From Hamadaea sp. (GTDB lineage: Bacteria > Actinomycetota > Actinomycetes > Mycobacteriales > Micromonosporaceae), in NCBI RefSeq assembly GCF_013362815.1, contig NZ_JABFVK010000046.1, positions 57,599 through 121,598 on the forward strand: 64,000 nucleotides of DNA. The letters are read 5' to 3'. The translations under genes were made by a program, and so were the position numbers. This document shows, in pieces, positions 49,651 through 56,488 of this stretch (positions within the stretch are counted from its first letter, which is position 1; every line of letters starts with the position of its first letter). The notes under the pieces are model-generated. The model was not told the origin of the DNA. It saw nothing but the letters and a program-made list of their open reading frames with translations, and did no database searches.

Positions 49651-50744
49651 ACACTGCTACCGATCGCGTTCTGCGGGACGCGTTCGCCCAGATCGCCGAC
49701 GAACCGGCACCGGTTGGACTCGGCCCGGCGGCGCTACGCCTGGCGCGGCGGCAACGGCGGCGGCGTACGCTGCTCGCCGTCGGAGCGGCCGTGGTGCTCG
49801 CCGCAGTTGCGACACCGATCGCGTTGCACGGTGCCGACAAGAAGCCGACGCTGCCGACCGGGTTCCAGAACAGCCCGCTCGTCGTCACCGCCTACAGTGG
49901 AACGTCGACGGGGACGCCGAAGTCGTTGCTGTTGAACAAAGTCACCGGGGCGTACGCAGAACTGCCGTACCTGAGCGCGGTGCCGTCGCCCGACGGCCAA
50001 CGGGTGCTCGTCCGCACTGGCGAGGACACACCGCAGAGTCCCCTACGCAGTGGCATTCTCGATCCGGTCACCGGCGAGGTGCGCTGGATAGCGACCTACA
50101 CCGGACCGGGCGCCTGGTCGCCCGACGGATCGGCGATCCTGTTCACCGAGCGTACGCGGGTGGACCAGCGGGGGTTCGCGATCGTCAGCGCCACCACGCT
50201 GAAGGCCACGTTCGTCCCCGTGAATTTCGCCGTCGGCAACAGCACCGGGCTCGACTTCGTGTGGGGGCGAGACAGCGGCGAGGTCGCACAGACCCTCAGC
50301 GACGCGAACGGCGAAACGCAGGCGGACATGGTCACCGGGATACGCTTCTACACCATCGCAGGCGAGCTCGCCCGCACCCTCCCGGCGACCGCCGAATTGC
50401 GCTCGGCCGATGCATTCTCACCGGACCGTAGCCGGATCGCGCTGCACGACCTTGGCGGTGGCGCGATGCAGATCGTGTCGGCCGATACCGGCGCGGTCGA
50501 GCGGACGATCGCCGTCCAAGGCCACACCGAACTCGTGGGCTGGGCCGACGACGACCACCTCCTGACCCGGCACTGGGCTGCCGACCGTACCGAGTCCGAG
50601 ATCCGCGTCATCGATCTCACCGGCCGCACCACCGCAGTCGCTCCCCTGATCGCGGCGGGAAGTACCGCCGACGGTATATCCATCGGCTCCGCCGCGGGCC
50701 TCAGCGAAACCGCAGCCGGCCTTTCCTTCAGCGTGGCGGGCTGA
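49647..50744 (+). CDS. Membrane-anchored propeller-like protein, candidate anti-sigma factor
   Basis: The 365-residue protein has a short N-terminal cytoplasmic part (about 1-38), one transmembrane helix (LLAVGAAVVLAAVATPIAL), and an extracytoplasmic domain of WD40/PD40-like strands (SPDGQRVLVRTGED, WSPDGSAILFTE, FSPDRSRIALHD). Coupling by ATGA overlap to the ECF gene suggests it senses an envelope signal and restrains the sigma factor. No zinc-binding anti-sigma motif is visible in the N-terminal part. Function is inferred from context. Confidence 0.75.
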   Translation: MNTATDRVLRDAFAQIADEPAPVGLGPAALRLARRQRRRRTLLAVGAAVVLAAVATPIALHGADKKPTLPTGFQNSPLVVTAYSGTSTGTPKSLLLNKVTGAYAELPYLSAVPSPDGQRVLVRTGEDTPQSPLRSGILDPVTGEVRWIATYTGPGAWSPDGSAILFTERTRVDQRGFAIVSATTLKATFVPVNFAVGNSTGLDFVWGRDSGEVAQTLSDANGETQADMVTGIRFYTIAGELARTLPATAELRSADAFSPDRSRIALHDLGGGAMQIVSADTGAVERTIAVQGHTELVGWADDDHLLTRHWAADRTESEIRVIDLTGRTTAVAPLIAAGSTADGISIGSAAGLSETAAGLSFSVAG

Positions 50745-50752
50745 CGCACGAA

Positions 50753-50786
50753 ACGGCGGTGGGGCGGTACTCGCCCGCACCGCCGT
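50753..50786. terminator. Bidirectional terminator
   Basis: ACGGCGGTGGGGCG (50753-50766) pairs with CGCCC-G-CACCGCCGT (50772-50786), a 14-bp stem with one bulged G and a 5-nt loop. It lies between genes ending at 50744 and 50814. Confidence 0.8.
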
Positions 50787-50813
50787 CGCGGTCATGGCCC
50801 GGCTGATCACGCG

Positions 50814-51209
50814 TCAGCGGGTGAGCATCCAGTGCCAGCGCCGGAGCTGGAGTACGCAGGCCGCGACAGACGCCACCGCCACCACCCACGCGATGGCGGT
50901 CGGCCAGGCCGCGAACGCCGCCACGCAAGCGGCGAGCGGCTGGAGCAATTCGAGGGCGATCGCCGGCACGGCTGGGATGGAGACGGGGTTTTTCTGTTTC
51001 TTGGCTCCCGGCATGCCGAACACCGTCGGGAGGCCGATCAGCAGGACGTCGGCCAGGATGGCAAGCCAAATGGAATGGGCCGCGAGCGCCCAGGGAGCGG
51101 CGACCCAGGCGATGATCTCGACCAGGAACCGTGGCGCGGAGGCGCTCAGCGAGTCCGGGGCTGTCGTTGCGTGCGCCGGCGGGACTGCTCGGCCGCTGTC
51201 GACCCTCAC
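50814..51209 (-). CDS. Small four-helix membrane protein (DUF2568/YrdB-like)
   Basis: The 131-residue protein has four hydrophobic helices (FLVEIIAWVAAPWALAAHSI, WLAILADVLLIGLPTVFGMPG and two C-terminal ones), the pattern of the YrdB/DUF2568 family. Function is unknown. The GTG at 51209 overlaps the stop of the SRPBCC gene (GTGA), so the two are coupled. Confidence 0.65.
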   Translation of the reverse strand: MRVDSGRAVPPAHATTAPDSLSASAPRFLVEIIAWVAAPWALAAHSIWLAILADVLLIGLPTVFGMPGAKKQKNPVSIPAVPAIALELLQPLAACVAAFAAWPTAIAWVVAVASVAACVLQLRRWHWMLTR

Positions 51210-51724
51210 GTCCGCTGGCCTCGATCCGCTCCCGCCGCCGCGATCAAACCGTCGACAGCGGCCTGGAACAGGCCGTTCCACCGCTTCGCGACGAGGGACT
51301 TGACCAGTCCGATCGTGGTTCCGACGAAGATCTCGACGTTGTGCACATGAGTTCCACCGCCGGGAGTCGGCTCGAACCGCCAGACATGACAGCTGCGTAC
51401 GCCGTTCTTGTCGCCCGACCACGATGCGCGGGCCTGCGGCTCGAACTCGTCGAACCTCGCGCGCTCATGCTGGACGCCAACCGGAAAGCCGAGTTCCAGC
51501 TCCTGGTCGAACGAGCTGCCGACCGACAATGGCCTCGCGTCGACGAGCTTCACTGATCGATGAATCGGCGACCAGGACGGCCAGCTCTCCAGATCGATCC
51601 ACGTCGCCCACAACTGTTCGACCGGCACGGCAGAACTCCGTGATCCCTCGACCACGAGGGTTTTCCAGTCCGGTTCCGCCTGGCCGATCTTGGCCAGGCA
51701 GTACGCGACGTCCGTCTTCGTCAA
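51206..51724 (-). CDS. SRPBCC (START-like) family protein
   Basis: The 172-residue protein has the SRPBCC helix-grip fold: a strand at WKTLVVEGSRSSAVPVEQLW, then WIDLESWPSWSPIHRS, SSFDQELELGFPVGV, and a C-terminal helix VKSLVAKRWNGLFQAAVDGL. Such proteins bind hydrophobic ligands. It is a close paralogue of the protein at 60011 (shared WPSWSP, SFDQ, ASWSGD.NGVRSCH and TIGL). A TTG start follows GGAG at about 9 nt. It is divergent from the TetR gene at 51832 across a strong operator. Confidence 0.82.
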   Translation of the reverse strand: MTKTDVAYCLAKIGQAEPDWKTLVVEGSRSSAVPVEQLWATWIDLESWPSWSPIHRSVKLVDARPLSVGSSFDQELELGFPVGVQHERARFDEFEPQARASWSGDKNGVRSCHVWRFEPTPGGGTHVHNVEIFVGTTIGLVKSLVAKRWNGLFQAAVDGLIAAAGADRGQRT

Positions 51725-51770
51725 CCCATGCTCCGCTTCTGATTCAACCCGGGTGACAGCCCGGACGGTG

Positions 51771-51813
51771 CCTAACGGTGTTCGGCGCGTACCCTAACAC
51801 CGTTAGGGTACGC
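51771..51813. promoter_or_regulatory. 27-bp TetR operator with nested second inverted repeat
   Basis: GCGTACCCTAAC (51787-51798) and GTTAGGGTACGC (51802-51813) are perfect 12-bp arms around ACC. In addition CCTAACGGTGTT (51771-51782) is the exact inverse of AACACCGTTAGG (51797-51808). The site sits between the SRPBCC gene and the TetR gene and probably controls both. Confidence 0.75.
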
Positions 51814-51831
51814 AAGGAAGAGGTGATCCAG

Positions 51832-52389
51832 ATGCAGGCGACCCGAGTGCTTGACGGACTCACGCCTCGCGCGCGGGAGATCGTGCAAGTCGCGCGGGAG
51901 CTTTTGGAGCGCGAAGGCCCGGCGGCGCTCTCGATGCGTCGCCTCGGTGACCAGATCGGGATACGCGCCTCGTCGATCTACGAACACCTGCGCGACAAGG
52001 ACGCGCTGGAGGCCGCGTTGATCTCGGTGGGCTTCGAGGAGCAGGCCGAGCTGTTCGCCCGGGCCGTCCAGGGAGCGGCCAACCCGATCCTCGCGCTGAC
52101 CTCTGCGTACCGCGATTTCGCACGTCGTCAACCCAACCTGTATCGATTGATGACCGAACGGGCGCTGCGCCACGATCTGCTGGCTCCGGGTGTCGAGGAG
52201 GCCGCCGCGCTGCCGCTGCTCCACGCGACCGGAGGCGACCACGAACAGGCGAGGGCCATTTGGGCCTTCGCGCACGGGATGGTGATCCTCGAGTTGAATC
52301 ACCGTTTCCCGGGCAGCGCCGACCTCGACACCACGTGGCGCAAGGGGATCGACCTTTTCGCCGGGCAGCCCGACGCCGACCAGCCCTGA
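51832..52389 (+). CDS. TetR-family regulator
   Basis: The 185-residue protein has the TetR HTH ELLEREGPAALSMRRL, then GDQIGIRASSIYEHLRDKDA, and the C-terminal domain typical of TetR_C_33/WHG-like repressors (YRDFARRQPNLYRLM). The ATG at 51832 follows AGAGG by about 8 nt. It is divergent from the SRPBCC/DUF2568-like pair and should autoregulate through the 27-bp palindrome. A hairpin overlaps its stop codon. Confidence 0.88.
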   Translation: MQATRVLDGLTPRAREIVQVARELLEREGPAALSMRRLGDQIGIRASSIYEHLRDKDALEAALISVGFEEQAELFARAVQGAANPILALTSAYRDFARRQPNLYRLMTERALRHDLLAPGVEEAAALPLLHATGGDHEQARAIWAFAHGMVILELNHRFPGSADLDTTWRKGIDLFAGQPDADQP

Positions 52390-52406
52390 CCGTCGGGCTG
52401 GTCGGC
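52375..52406. terminator. Bidirectional terminator overlapping the TetR stop
   Basis: GCCGACCAGCCC (52375-52386) pairs perfectly with GGGCTGGTCGGC (52395-52406) around an 8-nt loop. The stem contains the last codons of the TetR gene. Confidence 0.8.
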
Positions 52407-52423
52407 ACGTCGGACGCCGCCGG

Positions 52424-53638
52424 TTACAGCGTGGCCGGGTCGATCGCGTCGGCCATCGCCTGGTACCCGGCGGGGTTGGGATGCAGGTGGTCCCCACTGT
52501 CGAAGGCGGGCCGGATCCGCTGGGGGTCGGTGGGATCGGCGACGGCGTGTTCGAAGTCGACGACCGCGTCGAACTCGTGGCTCGTGCGGATCCATTCGTT
52601 GACCGTCTGGCGGATCTGCTCGATCTCGTCGGACGTGCCTTGGTAGCCCCCGATCGGCAAGAGGGTGCCGCCGATGATCCTGATGTGCCGGCAGTGGGCA
52701 GCGCGGATGAGCAGTTGGTATCCAGCGATCAAGTCGGCGGCGCTGACCAGGACTGCGGGTTGCGTACAGGGACTGGGCTCTTGCCGACCGAGGAGGATGT
52801 CGTTGATGCCCTCCAGCACGATCACCGTCGTGACATGAGGTTGGTCGAACACCTCCCGGCGGATGCGGGTCAGTCCTCGTTCGCCGAGACATGCGGAGTC
52901 GTTGAGCAGCCGGTTGCCCGCGATGCCGAGGTTGAGCACCGGCCTCCGCCCGTTCAGTCGCCGGGCCAGCGCGTCGGGGTAGCGGTCGTCGGCGTCCTGG
53001 GCGGCGCCGTATCCGTCGGTGATGGAGTCGCCGAACGCGGCTACCGCGGCACCGCCGCCGTGGACGTCCACACCGGAGAGGTAGAACCAGGAGCTGTTGG
53101 TCTCGGTGAATGCGGCGGCGTCGGCGTCGCGGGTGTGGTCGCCAGCGGCACGGTAGGAGGTGGCCTGGGCGAGATTGTGGTAGGTGGCGGGACCGGTGGC
53201 GTCCTGGAAATACAGGGTCACCGTCAGCTGCTCTGCCGCCCTGACGGTAAGCCGGACGGGATCGCTGACGGCCTGTCCCCCGGCGGGAAGTGTCGCGCCG
53301 GCCGAGTGGGCGAAGGTCAGCGAGCGCATCGTGTAAGGCTGCACGGCAGCGCCCGAGCTGGTCTTGCCCACGCTCGCGCCGCTCAACCGCAGCGAGCTGG
53401 TGCCGTAGGTGTTGGCCAGCCGGATCCGGATCTCGGAACCGCCGACCGTCAGGCGTACCACTTGGCGGACGGTGTGGTTCGCGAAGCCGTGCTCCGCCCA
53501 GGTCGGGTACCAGACGTCGGCCGACGGCTGCTGGACCGCGGTCGCCCACGCGGGTGTCCAGTTGCCCGGCTCCGCGCGGGCACTCGACGGCACCACGATC
53601 AGTGCCGCGGCCAGCAAGACGACGCTTGCGAGTTTCAT
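52424..53638 (-). CDS. Secreted GDSL/SGNH esterase
   Basis: The 404-residue hydrolase has a signal peptide (1-22, SSARA site). Its SGNH blocks are GDSITDGYG with nucleophile Ser near 204, a Gly in NLGIAGNRLL, Asn in VLEGINDILLG, and the Asp/His pair in SGDHLHPNPAGYQ near 382-386. An N-terminal beta-rich domain of about 180 residues precedes the catalytic domain, as in rhamnogalacturonan-acetylesterase-like and other actinobacterial SGNH proteins. It probably deacylates extracellular esters. It lies 36 nt after the MFS gene and may share its transcript. Confidence 0.9.
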   Translation of the reverse strand: MKLASVVLLAAALIVVPSSARAEPGNWTPAWATAVQQPSADVWYPTWAEHGFANHTVRQVVRLTVGGSEIRIRLANTYGTSSLRLSGASVGKTSSGAAVQPYTMRSLTFAHSAGATLPAGGQAVSDPVRLTVRAAEQLTVTLYFQDATGPATYHNLAQATSYRAAGDHTRDADAAAFTETNSSWFYLSGVDVHGGGAAVAAFGDSITDGYGAAQDADDRYPDALARRLNGRRPVLNLGIAGNRLLNDSACLGERGLTRIRREVFDQPHVTTVIVLEGINDILLGRQEPSPCTQPAVLVSAADLIAGYQLLIRAAHCRHIRIIGGTLLPIGGYQGTSDEIEQIRQTVNEWIRTSHEFDAVVDFEHAVADPTDPQRIRPAFDSGDHLHPNPAGYQAMADAIDPATL

Positions 53639-53674
53639 GACGTACAGCCTTTCTTCGCTGTAGGGGTCGCCGAA

Positions 53675-55126
53675 TCAGATCGTGACCGGTGAGGTGGCCG
53701 GTTCCGGGTCGGCGCGATCGATGCGCGCCGCCGCCCGGCTCGGCATGACGACGGCGGCGATGAGGCCGGCCAGCAGTGCGATCGCGGCGGCGGTGAGCAT
53801 CCCGGCCTGGTAGCCATGGGTGAGCGCCATCGCCATGACGCGTTCGCCTCCGTCGAGGGCGACTGCGGTGCCTGCGGTGGCGACGGCCACGACCACCGCG
53901 AGGCCGAGGGAACCACCGACTTGCTGAGACGTGGTGAACAGGCCGGAGGCCAGCCCCGCCTGCTCGGCCGAGATGCCGGAGGTCGCACCGACCGTGGTCG
54001 TGACGAACGCGAGGCCGCTGCCCACGCCGATGACGAGCGTCGGGCCGAGGACGTCGGTCAGGAAGCCGCCGTCGGCGGACATCCGGGAGAACCAGCCGAG
54101 GCCGGCGGCGGTGATCAGCAGACCCGCCACCATCGGCGTACGCACCCCGAAGCGGGCGATCACCGACGACGCCGTGCCTGCCGTCACCGCGATGGACAAA
54201 GCGAGCGGCAACTGTGCCAGTCCGGCACCGATCGGACCGTAATGGAGCACCTGTTGCATGTAGAAGGTCAGGTAGAAGAACAGCGGGAACATCGCCATCG
54301 TGGTCAGCAACGCGGCGACGTTTGCGCCGCGTAGCGACGGTGATCGGAATATCCTCAGCGGCACCAGCGGGTGCGCGGAGCGCGCTTCGGCGAACACGAA
54401 CAGCGCGAACATGCCCAGCGCGAGCGCGCCGAGTACCAGCGTCTGCACCGACGCCCAGCCGGCGTTGTTGGCGTCCACCAAGGCGTAGACCAAAAGGGCC
54501 AGGCCACTGGTCGCGCTCACTGCTCCGGCGACGTCGATGCCGCGAGCCGTGGAGTCGGACGCCTCGGGCAGCAGCCTAGGAGCCAGGGCGATGACCAGGG
54601 CACCGATCGGCACGTTGACATACAACGTCGCTTCCCAGCCCAGCCACTCGGTCAGCACACCGCCCAGGATCGAACCGACGGCGCCGCCCGCCCCGGCCAC
54701 CGCGCCGAAGACTCCCATCGCCATGTTGCGCCCGGAATCGGGTGTGAAGATCGTCATGACCAGGGAAAGCGCGGCGGGTGCGACGATCGCCGCGCCGACG
54801 CCCTGCACGGCTCGTGCGCCGATCAGAACGGCTGCGTTCGTCGACAGCGAGCCGGCCAGCGACGCCAACGCGAACAAGGCCATCCCGGTGATGAACGTTC
54901 GCCGTCGGCCCAAGAGGTCCGCGGCCCGCCCGCCCAACAGGAGCAGCCCGCCGAACGTCAAGGTGTAGGCGTTGGCGACCCAGGAGAGATTCTCGGGGGC
55001 GACCGTCAGGTCCGTCCCGATCGACGGCAGTGCCACGCCCACGATCGAGGCGTCGAGCACGAGGACGAATTGTGTTGCGGCGAGAAGCGCCAGTGCGAGT
55101 CCGCGCCGCTGGACGGCATACGTCAT
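53675..55126 (-). CDS. MFS drug exporter (DHA2, 14-helix type)
   Basis: The 483-residue protein has the DHA2 exporter marks: FVLVLDASIVGVALPSIGTD in helix 1, GGRAADLLGRRRTF as motif A, GARAVQGVGAAIVAPAALSL as motif C, and about 14 helices. It should export a hydrophobic compound by proton antiport. It is the third gene of an apparent operon that runs from the ABM protein at 56374 through the SDR-like reductase, and faces a SARP gene. Confidence 0.9.
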   Translation of the reverse strand: MTYAVQRRGLALALLAATQFVLVLDASIVGVALPSIGTDLTVAPENLSWVANAYTLTFGGLLLLGGRAADLLGRRRTFITGMALFALASLAGSLSTNAAVLIGARAVQGVGAAIVAPAALSLVMTIFTPDSGRNMAMGVFGAVAGAGGAVGSILGGVLTEWLGWEATLYVNVPIGALVIALAPRLLPEASDSTARGIDVAGAVSATSGLALLVYALVDANNAGWASVQTLVLGALALGMFALFVFAEARSAHPLVPLRIFRSPSLRGANVAALLTTMAMFPLFFYLTFYMQQVLHYGPIGAGLAQLPLALSIAVTAGTASSVIARFGVRTPMVAGLLITAAGLGWFSRMSADGGFLTDVLGPTLVIGVGSGLAFVTTTVGATSGISAEQAGLASGLFTTSQQVGGSLGLAVVVAVATAGTAVALDGGERVMAMALTHGYQAGMLTAAAIALLAGLIAAVVMPSRAAARIDRADPEPATSPVTI

Positions 55127-55161
55127 CAGTCAGGTCCCTTTGCAAGATGTGGGTGCATCGC

Positions 55162-55935
55162 TCATCGGGCGGTCTGGTCGAGCCACTCCGCGTATGCCGG
55201 GCCGGCGAGGGTGGCGTGTGGTCCGGGGAGCAGGCCGCCGCTCTCGAACAGCTCACGGTCCGGATTGGCGGCGTCGCTGGCTTCCTCCACCAGCGAGGGA
55301 AAGCCACGCCGGGCGGCGAGCAGGCGGGCCGCCTCCGCCAGGGTTTCGGCGCGCGGGCCCGCGATCTCCGGGTGCGGCAGCGTGACGACGAAGGGATCCC
55401 TCGCCGTGGCGACGTCGACCAGCTTCTCGGCGACCGCCCGAGCGGCGACGAGCTGCGTTTGCATCTTCGGCACGTACGCGACGTCGCCTTGCGTACCCCA
55501 GGCGACGAGTTCTTCGACGAACTCGTGGAACTGCGCCGCCCGGAGGATCCGCGTCGGGATCGGACCGGCCAGGGCCGCCCGTTCGTGGGCGAGCTTCGCC
55601 GCGTTGTACCCGGCGACGGAGCCGTCGATGCCGATGATCGACACCACCACCATCCGGCGTACACCGGCCTTCTGACCGGCCTCGTGCAGGTGGTGGGCGG
55701 CGGCGGTGAAGAACTCGGTCGCGGTCTGTTGGTCGGGCGACGGCGTGCTGGACACGTCGATGACGACGTCGACGCCTTCCAGCGCCTCCCTGAGGCCGTC
55801 TCCGGTGACCACGTCCACGCCCGCCGAACGAGACATGGGCACGACGCGGTGACCGCGTTCCTGGAGCACCTGCACGACGTGCCGGCCGACCCGGCCGGTC
55901 GCCCCGGCCACCGCGATCGTCGTCGGCTTCTGCAT
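55162..55935 (-). CDS. NmrA/SDR-like NAD(P)-binding protein
   Basis: The 257-residue protein has an atypical short-chain dehydrogenase fold with TTIAVAGATGRVGRHVVQVL, a DVVIDVSSTPSPDQQ strand, and VVVSIIGIDGSVAGYNAAKL in place of the usual active-site segment. The YNAAK pattern keeps Tyr and Lys. Relatives reduce quinones or act as NAD(P) sensors. The start at 55935 is the first ATG of the Rossmann fold. It lies between the ABM and MFS genes on the same strand. Confidence 0.82.
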   Translation of the reverse strand: MQKPTTIAVAGATGRVGRHVVQVLQERGHRVVPMSRSAGVDVVTGDGLREALEGVDVVIDVSSTPSPDQQTATEFFTAAAHHLHEAGQKAGVRRMVVVSIIGIDGSVAGYNAAKLAHERAALAGPIPTRILRAAQFHEFVEELVAWGTQGDVAYVPKMQTQLVAARAVAEKLVDVATARDPFVVTLPHPEIAGPRAETLAEAARLLAARRGFPSLVEEASDAANPDRELFESGGLLPGPHATLAGPAYAEWLDQTAR

Positions 55936-56083
55936 GGTGGTTACCGTCCTTCCAGAATTCTGCGTTCGGGTAGCTGATGGCATGACGTAGCGCGGCGCAT
56001 GAAATGTGACCGGCATGGTGGGAGTGAGGCGTACGACGCCCGCATCGCGCCTGTCAGGTAGCGACGCGAGCGTCGTCGGGGCG

Positions 56084-56374
56084 CTATCGCTCGTCGATGA
56101 TGTCGCCGTTCTGGACCGTGGCGTCGTGCGTGAGGGCGAGGGTCTGGGCGACCGGCGGGAAGGCCGCGGACGCGGCGATGGCGGCATCGCGCAGCTCGGC
56201 GGTCTCCCACCGCCACACGTCCTGGTAGGTTCCGTCGTCGAGGCGAGTGAGGCGGGTCTCCTGCAAGCCGGGGAAGCCGGACCGGATGCCGGCGATCAGC
56301 TCGGTCCGGCGGGCCAGCAACTGCTCGAGTCCGGCCGGGTCGACGGCATAATGGTGTACGCGAACTGCGGTCAT
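56084..56374 (-). CDS. Small ABM-like (antibiotic biosynthesis monooxygenase fold) protein
   Basis: The 96-residue protein fits the dimeric ferredoxin-like ABM fold: TAVRVHHYAVDPAGLEQLLA, then FPGLQETRLTRLDDGTYQDV and WRWETAELRDAA. Such proteins oxidise quinol-like compounds or degrade haem; the activity here is unproven. AAGGAGAAGG stands before the ATG. It is first in an operon with SDR and MFS genes, and its promoter region holds the SARP heptamers. Confidence 0.75.
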   Translation of the reverse strand: MTAVRVHHYAVDPAGLEQLLARRTELIAGIRSGFPGLQETRLTRLDDGTYQDVWRWETAELRDAAIAASAAFPPVAQTLALTHDATVQNGDIIDER

Positions 56375-56428
56375 GACCTTCTCCTTAACGGGGATCTGCG
56401 GTACGCCTAGATCCTGCGACCGTCGGCC

Positions 56429-56457
56429 GATACGCCCGCGATGCGTTTGCGATGCAG
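56429..56457. promoter_or_regulatory. Three SARP-type heptamers at exact 11-bp spacing
   Basis: GATACGC (56429-56435), GATGCGT (56440-56446) and GATGCAG (56451-56457) are direct heptamers separated by 4-bp spacers. This is the arrangement bound by SARP winged-helix domains. The site lies in the 114-nt gap between the divergent ABM operon and the SARP gene at 56489. Confidence 0.7.
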
Positions 56458-56488
56458 ACTCCACACTGGTCAGAGGAGGTTCGACGGG

